DNA of 64,000 bases from Alcaligenes faecalis (lineage in GTDB: Bacteria; Pseudomonadota; Gammaproteobacteria; Burkholderiales; Burkholderiaceae_B). The translations under genes were made by a program, and so were the position numbers. Below, piece after piece: positions 57,105 to 64,000 of the stretch (its first letter is position 1; every line of letters begins with the position of its first letter). The notes below the pieces were generated by a model. It was not told the origin of the DNA, made no database searches, and saw nothing but the letters and a program-made list of their open reading frames with translations. The stretch covers positions 1,950,858 through 2,014,857 of the forward strand of contig NZ_CP168006.1 in NCBI RefSeq assembly GCF_041521385.1, written 5' to 3'.

Positions 57105-58238
57105 CTAGGAAAGAGGAAAGTTCAAACATTCGACTAAATCCACAAGTTGAGTCGCCCCCAACAGAACCATCGTCCGCTCCAGCTCCTGAGCGACCAAGCT
57201 CAACACTTCTGAGACACCCTGCTCGCCACCTTGCGCCAAACCATAGGCCACGGCGCGCCCCAGGAATGCGCCCGTCGCCCCACAAGCGATGGCTTTGGCG
57301 ACATCAGCACCCCGCCGAAAGCCGCTGTCGATAAACACCGGCATCTGCGTTTTGACGATATCCATGATTTGCGGAAGAACGCTGATTGTTGAAGGCGCAC
57401 AGTCCAATTGTCGGCCACCATGATTGGACACGATCAGCCCATCTACACCGTAATGCAAGGCCAGACGCGCGTCCTCGGGATGAAGTACCCCTTTGATCAG
57501 CAACGGGCCGTCCCACTTGGAACGCAACCAGGAAACATCATCCCACACCAGACGACGGTCCATGCTTCGCGCCAGCAATGCCGCTTGCGCCTGGGCTGAA
57601 CTGGCCCCTTCTGTAGGCATCAAGTTGACGAACTGGGGCTGTCCCGCCAAAGCCTGGCGCCACAGCCAGCGGGGCTGCGAGGCCATATCCAGCAACAGGC
57701 GGGGGCCTGGACGGAACGGCAATTTGAAGCCGTGGCGTATGTCCTTTTCTCTATAGCCACCTACAGGCACATCGACGGTCAACACCAAGGCCTCGAACCC
57801 GGCTTGGCGGGCGCGATCCAGAATGGAATTGGCCATGCCCCTGTCTTGCATCACATACAACTGCATCCAGCATGGGCCTTCGCAGACTTCACGCACCTGC
57901 TCCAAAGGGCTATTGGACGCTGTGGACAAAATGTACGGCAAACCCGCCTTGCCTGCAGCACGCGCCACGTGCAGATCCCCACGTGGACGCACGACATCGA
58001 TCAAGCCAACCGGAGCGACACCAAAAGGCGCAGCCCATCGGCGTCCAAAGACCTCTATTTCTGTTGATACCGCCGACGTATCACGCAAACTGCACGGCGA
58101 TAAAGTCAGCGTCTGCAAATCTGCCTGATTACGAGTCAAACAGAGTTCGTCTTCTGCCCCACCAGCGACATAGTCATACACAAAGCGTGGCAGACTGCCT
58201 TGAGCCGCTACCTGAAAATCCTGAATATTGAGCCGCAT
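57105..58238 (-). CDS. FMN-dependent alpha-hydroxyacid dehydrogenase
   Basis: 377 residues, family of lactate, glycolate and mandelate dehydrogenases. RFVYDYVAGGAEDE at the N terminus, LYVMQDRGMANSIL, LVLTVDVPVGGYREKDIRHG and the catalytic VSNHGGRQLDCAPST, then PVFIDSGFRRGADVAKAIAC. It oxidises an L-2-hydroxyacid to the 2-keto acid. Substrate cannot be fixed; the PVGGYREKD region fits mandelate or lactate types. It stands apart from the next genes by about 470 nt. Confidence 0.92.
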   Translation of the reverse strand: MRLNIQDFQVAAQGSLPRFVYDYVAGGAEDELCLTRNQADLQTLTLSPCSLRDTSAVSTEIEVFGRRWAAPFGVAPVGLIDVVRPRGDLHVARAAGKAGLPYILSTASNSPLEQVREVCEGPCWMQLYVMQDRGMANSILDRARQAGFEALVLTVDVPVGGYREKDIRHGFKLPFRPGPRLLLDMASQPRWLWRQALAGQPQFVNLMPTEGASSAQAQAALLARSMDRRLVWDDVSWLRSKWDGPLLIKGVLHPEDARLALHYGVDGLIVSNHGGRQLDCAPSTISVLPQIMDIVKTQMPVFIDSGFRRGADVAKAIACGATGAFLGRAVAYGLAQGGEQGVSEVLSLVAQELERTMVLLGATQLVDLVECLNFPLS

Positions 58239-58704
58239 GATACAAGCTGTCTCCCACCTGATGCCGGGTGCTCAAGACCCGATTCAACTTAATTGTTTAA
58301 GCATCAAGTATATGACTGAATGCATCGCTCCATGCAAAGAAAACACGTCTGTTTCTGCTCAACCAAAGGAGAACGTGTTGGCAAGAACAGGCGACTTAGC
58401 TGACAACGGGCAGACCGTGGATCGTACAAGGGTCAACCAAACAGATACGCCGACACCTTGGCTGACTAACTCCTGCTCTGCACGGACTTCTCACTACTAC
58501 GACCCATCTCCAGATTCGGTACTGGGTCATCAGTCGAAAGCAGAGCTTTTACTTCAACCCTGTAAATAGGGCAACTTCGTGACGTGGTGCTTAACAAGTA
58601 CTCCAAACTTTGCAAACCAGGCCATACTGGCTAACACTTGCTCAGAAAGAAGCAGCGGTTCAAGCCAGAAGCTTGAAACCGCTGCGTTATTCCTGGGGCA
58701 GTCT
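58239..58704. other. Intergenic region
   Basis: About 465 nt; the only clear element is the terminator at 58,651-58,687. The frame on the plus strand at 58,228-58,569 has no known motif. The promoter of the FMN dehydrogenase gene must be at the left end. Confidence 0.45.
58651..58687 (-). terminator. Terminator of the hydroxyacid/TRAP gene run
   Basis: On the minus strand GCAGCGGTTTCAAGC pairs with GCTTGAACCGCTGC across a five-base loop, followed by TTCTTTC. Confidence 0.8.
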
Positions 58705-59655
58705 TTACACTCCAACCGGCGTCACAAGACGGCCTTGCGTAACGTAACGCTCAACATTCTTCAACACCAGCTCGCACATGGCGGCTCGGGTTTCACGGGT
58801 TGCGCTCCCTACATGGGGCAGCACTACAACGCGCTCGTTGCTGAGCAATTCGGCAGGCACTTCGGGTTCGTTCTCGAACACATCCAGCCCTGCCCCGCCT
58901 AATTGACCACTTTCAAGAGCTGCAACCAATGCTTTTTCATCCACCACAGAGCCGCGAGCAACATTGACCAGGTAGCCCTCGGGCCCGAGGGCTTTCAAGA
59001 CCTCGGCAGACACCAGATGGTAAGTTTGCGGGCTGCCGGGGCAAGCCACGATAAGAAAATCGCACCATTGCGCCAAAGCCAGCAATGAAGGCTCGTGCGG
59101 CCAAGGCAACTCAGGTTTGGCGCTACGTGTGTGATAGCGGATATCCATATCAAAGCCAATCGCACGACGCGCAATGACCTGCCCGACTCGTCCCATGCCC
59201 AGCATCCCCAGGCGCTTGCCGCTGACCCGAGTGCCAGGCAGGGTGGGGCCGACACGCGGCCAGTCGCCACGCCTCACATGACGGTCTGAAGCAGAGACGC
59301 CCCGTACCGTATCTATTAGCAGACCGATCGCCAAGTCAGCCACGCAATCGTTCAATACGTCCGGCGTATTGCTCAGCATCACCCCACGCGCACGAACTGC
59401 ATCCAGGTCGATGGCATCGTAGCCCACACCCAGGCTGCAAATGGCGTTCAGGTTTGGCAAGGCATCAATCAGTGCCTTGTCTGCGCCCTGCGTTCCGGTG
59501 GTGATCAGCACGGTAAATTCACCTCCGTGCTCACGCAAGAACGCCGCTTGGTCAGGCGCATCACTCAGGGTTTCGACCGGGCACAAGGCAGGCAGTTTGC
59601 CCGCCAGCGGTGGGGGCAAGGGACAGGCTTGCAGAATCTTATGGCTCATGGTCAT
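58705..59655 (-). CDS. D-2-hydroxyacid dehydrogenase (NAD(P)-dependent)
   Basis: 316 residues, two Rossmann domains. GMLGMGRVGQVIARRAIGFD is the nucleotide loop; VNVARGSVVDEKALVAALES carries the substrate Arg, VFENEPEVP the Glu and VVVLPHVGSATRETR the catalytic His. It reduces or oxidises a D-2-hydroxyacid such as glyoxylate/hydroxypyruvate. Its ATG overlaps the preceding NIPSNAP stop (ATGA), which fixes the start at 59,655. Last gene of the run. Confidence 0.93.
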   Translation of the reverse strand: MTMSHKILQACPLPPPLAGKLPALCPVETLSDAPDQAAFLREHGGEFTVLITTGTQGADKALIDALPNLNAICSLGVGYDAIDLDAVRARGVMLSNTPDVLNDCVADLAIGLLIDTVRGVSASDRHVRRGDWPRVGPTLPGTRVSGKRLGMLGMGRVGQVIARRAIGFDMDIRYHTRSAKPELPWPHEPSLLALAQWCDFLIVACPGSPQTYHLVSAEVLKALGPEGYLVNVARGSVVDEKALVAALESGQLGGAGLDVFENEPEVPAELLSNERVVVLPHVGSATRETRAAMCELVLKNVERYVTQGRLVTPVGV

Positions 59656-59981
59656 GCTTCACGTGTAAAGACGTCGAAATCGACTTGTTTCAATAGTGCA
59701 TTGCTCTGGCGTATGACATGGCCGGCAGCAGAGGCCTTGCGACGATAGGCCAACCAGCGCGGGTCAGCCTCCAGCGCGTTACGACGGGCTTCCCGGTCTG
59801 CCATATCCTTGTATGCCCACAGATGAACCACCTGATTCAGCTCGCCCACCTCTGTGGTGTAGTAACCGTGACAAGCACCCAGATGCTCGATTTGTACGGC
59901 ACGCCCTTCCGTGGCATACAGGGACAGGAAATCACGCAGCAGGCCGGTGGGGATGGTATAGGTTCTTTGGTCGATAATCAT
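59652..59981 (-). CDS. NIPSNAP-family protein
   Basis: 109 residues: YTIPTGLLRDFLSLYATEGR, GYYTTEVGELNQVVHLWAYK and a DPRWLAYRRKA tail, typical of NIPSNAP ferredoxin-like proteins. They often sit in catabolic operons with unknown role. Coupled to the downstream dehydrogenase and 15 nt after dctM. Confidence 0.88.
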   Translation of the reverse strand: MIIDQRTYTIPTGLLRDFLSLYATEGRAVQIEHLGACHGYYTTEVGELNQVVHLWAYKDMADREARRNALEADPRWLAYRRKASAAGHVIRQSNALLKQVDFDVFTREA

Positions 59982-59996
59982 GTTGCGAATCCGTTT

Positions 59997-61289
59997 TTAT
60001 CCAAGGTATTTGGGCAAGAGCAGCGAAATGACCGGGAAGGCCAAAAGCACCGCCAGGCGGAAAACATCAGCTACCACGAAAGGCAAGACCCCCCGATATA
60101 ACGTGCCCATCTTCACGTCGGGCAGCAGGCTTCTCAGAACCATGACGTTCATGCCCACGGGCGGGGTGATGAAACTGATTTCAGTGACCACCACCACGAT
60201 GATGCCGAACCAGACCAGGTCAAAACCCAGGTGCTGCACCAGCGGGTAGAAAATAGGCACGGTCAGCAAGACCATGGACATGCTCTCCAGCACGCTGCCC
60301 AGCACGATGTAAATGGCGCAAATCAGCAAAATCACCACGATCGGGTTCATATCGAACTGCTGCACCCAGCCCTGCAAGTCGCCAGGCATGGAGGTGAAAT
60401 TGATAAAGCTGGAAAACAGCAAGGCGCCGATCAACACCATGAACAACATGCCCGTGGTACGTGCCGACTCGACCAGCACATTGGAGAGCACTTGCCAGGT
60501 CAAACGGCCACGCAGCAAAGCGAACAAAAAGGCACCGCAAGCACCAATCCCAGCCGCTTCAGTAGAACTGAAAACCCCGCCATAAATACCGCCCATGACA
60601 ATGATGAACAGCACCAGCACACCCCAGACGTCACGCAACGCACGCAAGCGTTCTTTCCAGCTCATGCGCTCACCGGGGGGCCCTGCTTTGGGGTCGCGCC
60701 ATATCGTCCACCTGACCGCCAAGAGGTAGAGACCCACCGCCAGCAGCCCCGGCAAGATTCCGGCAGCAAACATCTTGCCTATGCTTTGCTCAGTCAAGAT
60801 GGCGTAGACCACCATGACGATAGAGGGTGGAATCAAAATACCCAGTGTGCCACCGGCAGCGATGGAACCGGACGCCAAGGCACGGCTATAACCCAGTCTG
60901 CGCATTTCCGGATACGCCACCTTGGACATGGTGGCCGCCGTTGCCAGGCTGGAGCCGCAGACGGCACCAAAACCACCACAGGCCACCACCGTGGACATGG
61001 CCAAGCCGCCTTTACGATGGCCCAGGAACGCATACGCAGCCGCATAGAGCTCTTTGGACAACTTGGCTTGGGTAATGAAGTTACCCATCAAGATGAACAG
61101 CGGCAGCACGGACAGCAAATACTGAAATCCGCTCTCGCGTACCACTGCGCCGGTCATGGCGTAGGCCGAGGGCCAATTACGCATGATGCCAACACCCATA
61201 AAACCCACCAGAGCCATGGCAAACGCTACGGGCACCCGCAGGAAAATCAAGAGGAGCATGGCTGCAAAGCCAATCAATGCTTCAGTCAT
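59997..61289 (-). CDS. dctM: TRAP transporter large permease (DctM)
   Basis: 430 residues, 12-13 membrane helices, DctM domain. FMGVGIMRNWPSAYAMTGAV near the N terminus; ASGSIAAGGTLGILIPPSIV and ITPPVGMNVMVLRSL are the two family motifs. It is the sodium-coupled channel of a TRAP uptake system. Overlaps dctQ by eight bases. Confidence 0.95.
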   Translation of the reverse strand: MTEALIGFAAMLLLIFLRVPVAFAMALVGFMGVGIMRNWPSAYAMTGAVVRESGFQYLLSVLPLFILMGNFITQAKLSKELYAAAYAFLGHRKGGLAMSTVVACGGFGAVCGSSLATAATMSKVAYPEMRRLGYSRALASGSIAAGGTLGILIPPSIVMVVYAILTEQSIGKMFAAGILPGLLAVGLYLLAVRWTIWRDPKAGPPGERMSWKERLRALRDVWGVLVLFIIVMGGIYGGVFSSTEAAGIGACGAFLFALLRGRLTWQVLSNVLVESARTTGMLFMVLIGALLFSSFINFTSMPGDLQGWVQQFDMNPIVVILLICAIYIVLGSVLESMSMVLLTVPIFYPLVQHLGFDLVWFGIIVVVVTEISFITPPVGMNVMVLRSLLPDVKMGTLYRGVLPFVVADVFRLAVLLAFPVISLLLPKYLG

Positions 61290-61785
61290 TCTGTGCCTCT
61301 TCTTCCGGACGGGCCGTATCTGCGTTCATGTCTCGGCAAAGCTGTCCCAACTCCACCAGTGTGTTGACAAACAGCATGATGCTCATGAAATAAACAACCG
61401 GAGCCAGCGGCAGCCCCAGCAAGGTAGTCTGATCCAGGTACTCGGCTGCCGATTCGGCTTGCGTCCAACTGACCATCGCCAGCAAGGCACTGATTCCCGC
61501 TGCCAATACGTGGCTGGAGACATGGACGACACGCGCCCCCTTCTGTCCACCGGGAACAGGCACCAGATCGACCACAACGTGCTCACGCTCCATGGTGGCG
61601 AACACGATGCCGCAAAAAATGACACCCACCATCAGTATTTCGGTCAGCTCTACCGCCCCCATGACTGAAACATTGAAAACATAGCGCCCTAATACATCAG
61701 CCAACGTCAGCAAGGCCAGCGAGACCATAAACAACTCGGTCAACCGTCGCAGACCCGCTCTTAACAAAGAGAGAATGGAGTTCAT
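61282..61785 (-). CDS. dctQ: TRAP transporter small permease (DctQ)
   Basis: 167 residues with four membrane helices and the DctQ pattern TLADVLGRYVFNVSVMGAVE, ILMVGVIFCGIVFATMEREHVVVDL. Partner of the large permease. Confidence 0.93.
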   Translation of the reverse strand: MNSILSLLRAGLRRLTELFMVSLALLTLADVLGRYVFNVSVMGAVELTEILMVGVIFCGIVFATMEREHVVVDLVPVPGGQKGARVVHVSSHVLAAGISALLAMVSWTQAESAAEYLDQTTLLGLPLAPVVYFMSIMLFVNTLVELGQLCRDMNADTARPEEEAQND

Positions 61786-61853
61786 GCTTTGTAGCTCCGG
61801 GGCTGCTGGCGCACGAAGCGCACAGCAGGTTCAAGACAGTCTGAATGCGCGGA

Positions 61854-62894
61854 TCAATGACCACCTTCCCGCGCTTTCAGGTCGGCCCGGAACTCGGCCA
61901 GTACGGCAGGCCCGTCTATACCCTTGGCTTTAGCAGCGGCAAGCCAGGTTTGCTCAAACGCGGCAGTACGCTCCTTGACGGCGGCAACCAGCTCTTCACT
62001 GGCAGGGTGAAACTGCACATTACTTGCCTGCAGGGTTTTCAGGGCGGCCACATCCGCATCCCCCCAGGCCTTGCCCCCCAGACGCGCAATATGTTCACCA
62101 GAAAGACCCATCACGATCTCGCGGTCTTTTTCAGACAAGCGATCAAAGGCACCCGGATTCATGATGATGCCGTGCAAATCGGCATAAAGACCGCCGGGAA
62201 AAACCGTCGCATGTTTGACGACGCTATCCAGACGAAACGACACAACCGACTCAGGCGGGAAAAGAACCCCATCCACCACGCCGGTACTAAGCAGTTCGTA
62301 TGATTCGGATGCGGGCTTGACCACCGCGTTCACATTCAGCGCCTTGGAAAGGTCCGCTTGCATCCCACCGCCAATCCGCAGCTTCAGACCCTCGAAATCG
62401 GCCATGTTCTGTACCTGTTTTTCTGTGGTGTAGACACTGCCTGGGCCATGACCGTAAATGCCCAGCAACTTGATACCGCGATGCTCTTTGGCATCTTGCA
62501 GGTACTTGCTGTAGATATCCCACGCGGCCAGTGAGGTGGACTCGGCGCTGTTGCCGGAAAACGGCAGCATGGCAAATTTCATCAAGTCGAAATTGCCGGG
62601 GTAATAAGAATAGGAAATAAAGGCCAGATCAACGAGACCATTGCGTACCGCATCCAGATGCCCGACCGGGTTGGTGGCCGCCTTGGTCAGGAAGTTGATC
62701 TTGACGCGCCCGTCGGTGGCCTGCTCTACCTCTTTGGCCCAGGGCTTCATGAAATTAGCGACCAGAACATGGGTCTGCGGAATCCAGGCCGAAAAAGTCA
62801 GTTCCACCGGTTTGTCCGCTTTGGCGGGGCCCGCCGCCACACCCAGGCTCGTTAAGGTCATACCCAACAGGCGAGAAATCCATCGGTTCTTCAT
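61854..62894 (-). CDS. dctP: TRAP transporter substrate-binding protein (DctP)
   Basis: 346 residues with a signal peptide ending near AGPAKA. DctP features are ELTFSAWIPQTHVLVANFMK, MADFEGLKLRIGGGMQADLS with the ligand-binding Arg, and VVDGVLFPPESV. It delivers a carboxylate, probably a hydroxyacid given the neighbours; the exact ligand is unknown. First of dctP-dctQ-dctM. Confidence 0.94.
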   Translation of the reverse strand: MKNRWISRLLGMTLTSLGVAAGPAKADKPVELTFSAWIPQTHVLVANFMKPWAKEVEQATDGRVKINFLTKAATNPVGHLDAVRNGLVDLAFISYSYYPGNFDLMKFAMLPFSGNSAESTSLAAWDIYSKYLQDAKEHRGIKLLGIYGHGPGSVYTTEKQVQNMADFEGLKLRIGGGMQADLSKALNVNAVVKPASESYELLSTGVVDGVLFPPESVVSFRLDSVVKHATVFPGGLYADLHGIIMNPGAFDRLSEKDREIVMGLSGEHIARLGGKAWGDADVAALKTLQASNVQFHPASEELVAAVKERTAAFEQTWLAAAKAKGIDGPAVLAEFRADLKAREGGH

Positions 62895-62946
62895 GGGGGA
62901 ATCCTTTTTAGTGGTAGATCGTTATAGGTATAGTTAGTCAGGCCCT

Positions 62947-63894
62947 TCAGGAAACAAGAGCCTGCTCAATCAAGGTTGTGGCATCGCCGTCATGATGCAT
63001 ACCCAGTTGCGTGGCGATTGCCGTTGTCAAAGGCGGCCACTGGGCAAATTGCTGGTCAAACTGAGGGTTGGACTGAAAGCTCAATCCCGCATCGGCCCCC
63101 CGGCCATAGCGGGATTTGGCAGCCTGTACCAGGTCTGCCACCTGAAGACGCTGGGCGGGAAGATTCCACACCCGAGCTGCAGGTAAACGCACTGTTTCCA
63201 GGCGCGCTGTTGTCAGAAGGTGCCGTACACAGGCCGGTAAGGAAAGCAGCCATATCCACCCCTGTGGGCCGATGGGACATTCGTACGTACTGCCAGTGGC
63301 AAGGGCGTGAATCAAAGCACTCGCAAAGGAAGACAGCGCCGTTTCGGCCGTCATGGGCCGGGCAACCACGGTAGGCAAGCGAACCGAGCGGCCATCCAGA
63401 AAACCCCGGCGGCTGTAATCGGCCAGCAGCAACTCCATCATCCGCTTCTGCGTCCCGTAACTTAAGGTGGGAGCAACGGGGGTGTCATCATCCACCTGCC
63501 GAGGCAGCGGTGTACCGAAGACGCCAATACTGCTGGCATACACCACAACGGGACATTGGTCTTGCTGTCGCAACTGTTCCAACAGGCTCACCGTGCCGGT
63601 GATATTGACACGCAGACCCAGCGCGAAATTCTCTTCAGCCAGTCGACTGGTCACCGAAGCCAGATGGAAAACCGTATCGGGTGCAGGCATCAAAGCAGCC
63701 TGCAGCGCAGCAGTATCGGACAGGTCGCCGCGAATACAGCGCAGGCCAGGCAGGTGGTGATCGCCGTGCTCGTCAAAAGCCAGATCCATCAGCGTCAGGC
63801 TTTCAATCTCATTGGCCGCCAAAAGCTGGGCCGCCGCACGGGAAAGGGCTTGTCCGATGTAGCCGTTAGCACCAGTAATCAAGACATGCTTCAT
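62947..63894 (-). CDS. NAD-dependent epimerase/dehydratase family (DenD/erythronate dehydrogenase-like)
   Basis: 315 residues, extended SDR. LITGANGYIGQALSRAAAQL binds NAD; the catalytic set is Ser in VVYASSIGVFGTP, Tyr in TLSYGTQKRMMELLL and the Lys four residues later. VRLPTVVARP follows. In related bacteria DenD-type enzymes oxidise sugar acids such as D-erythronate next to transporters; that substrate is inferred from family and context. It starts the run that includes the TRAP genes, 52 nt upstream of dctP. Confidence 0.88.
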   Translation of the reverse strand: MKHVLITGANGYIGQALSRAAAQLLAANEIESLTLMDLAFDEHGDHHLPGLRCIRGDLSDTAALQAALMPAPDTVFHLASVTSRLAEENFALGLRVNITGTVSLLEQLRQQDQCPVVVYASSIGVFGTPLPRQVDDDTPVAPTLSYGTQKRMMELLLADYSRRGFLDGRSVRLPTVVARPMTAETALSSFASALIHALATGSTYECPIGPQGWIWLLSLPACVRHLLTTARLETVRLPAARVWNLPAQRLQVADLVQAAKSRYGRGADAGLSFQSNPQFDQQFAQWPPLTTAIATQLGMHHDGDATTLIEQALVS

Positions 63895-63897
63895 GGC

Positions 63898-64000
63898 TTA
63901 TCTCCCGACAGCCTGCATATACGCAGCATCATGATGACGTGGTGCAGCCAGCACGCCGCGATCACGCAAGGGCTGGCACCAAGTCAAACCCTCTGACGGC
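63898..64000 (-). CDS. C-terminal end of an unidentified protein, partial
   Basis: 33 codons to a TAA at 63,898: the fragment ends GVLAAPRHHDAAYMQAVGR. It is too short to place in a family. It lies three bases before the DenD-like start and would be in the same operon. Confidence 0.6.
   Translation of the reverse strand, partial: PSEGLTWCQPLRDRGVLAAPRHHDAAYMQAVGR

Noticed and set aside
60231-61367. 378-codon open frame on the plus strand
   Set aside because: Antisense to dctM; His/Gln-rich shadow of a membrane protein gene.

Overview
The window reads as a chromosomal segment of a betaproteobacterium of the Alcaligenaceae (Burkholderiales), most like Alcaligenes or a close relative. The evidence is gene content and order: an mla lipid-transport block running into ibaG-murA-hisGDBHAFIE-hinT-tatABC, followed by a degQ-type protease, a Nif3-like gene, mscL, petABC and sspAB. 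This is an inference from synteny; no database was searched.

Layout. 1-4566 (minus) is the 5' part of a large type I polyketide synthase gene (KS-AT-DH-methyltransferase-like) that leaves the window, preceded by about 1 kb of AT-rich non-coding DNA. 5.5-11.2 kb holds a purine (NCS2) permease, two EamA exporters around a MocR-type regulator, and a small unknown protein. 11.4-15.0 kb (minus) is a fatty-acid beta-oxidation pair (multifunctional FadB-like protein and thiolase). 15.7-16.8 kb is a two-gene CHR transporter. 17-31.7 kb is a long plus-strand housekeeping run: mlaF-E-D-A-C, a YadGH-type ABC exporter, ibaG, murA, nine-enzyme-activity histidine genes without hisC, hinT and tatABC. 31.8-38.7 kb holds a DegQ/DegS-like protease, a Nif3-like protein, mscL, the cytochrome bc1 genes and sspAB. 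39-41.7 kb (minus) is a sulfate uptake set (sbp, cysT, cysW) with no cysA.

41,964-42,036 is tRNA-Thr(TGT). Its 3' half is duplicated as a 49-bp direct repeat at 51,382-51,430, which delimits a 9.4-kb integrated element. The element carries a tyrosine integrase beside the far repeat, an AlpA/excisionase-like protein and several small DNA-binding proteins, iteron-like repeats, and a cargo operon: a lipoprotein, a membrane protein, a disrupted Sir2-family gene and a SLOG/putative-molybdenum-carrier protein, with a divergent XRE regulator. No relaxase, capsid or terminase gene is visible. The Sir2/SLOG/membrane operon is the best candidate for an undescribed system, perhaps of the nucleotide-centred conflict type, but that function is inference.

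Just outside the element (51.7-56.4 kb) is a strongly AT-rich trio: an ATP-grasp ligase, an alpha/beta-hydrolase-like protein and an 809-residue double glycosyltransferase. They look transferred and are probably concerned with a surface glycan. 57.1-64 kb (minus) is a hydroxy-acid catabolic region: an FMN-dependent alpha-hydroxyacid dehydrogenase, a D-2-hydroxyacid dehydrogenase, a NIPSNAP protein, a complete TRAP transporter, a DenD-like sugar-acid dehydrogenase, and the last codons of a further gene.
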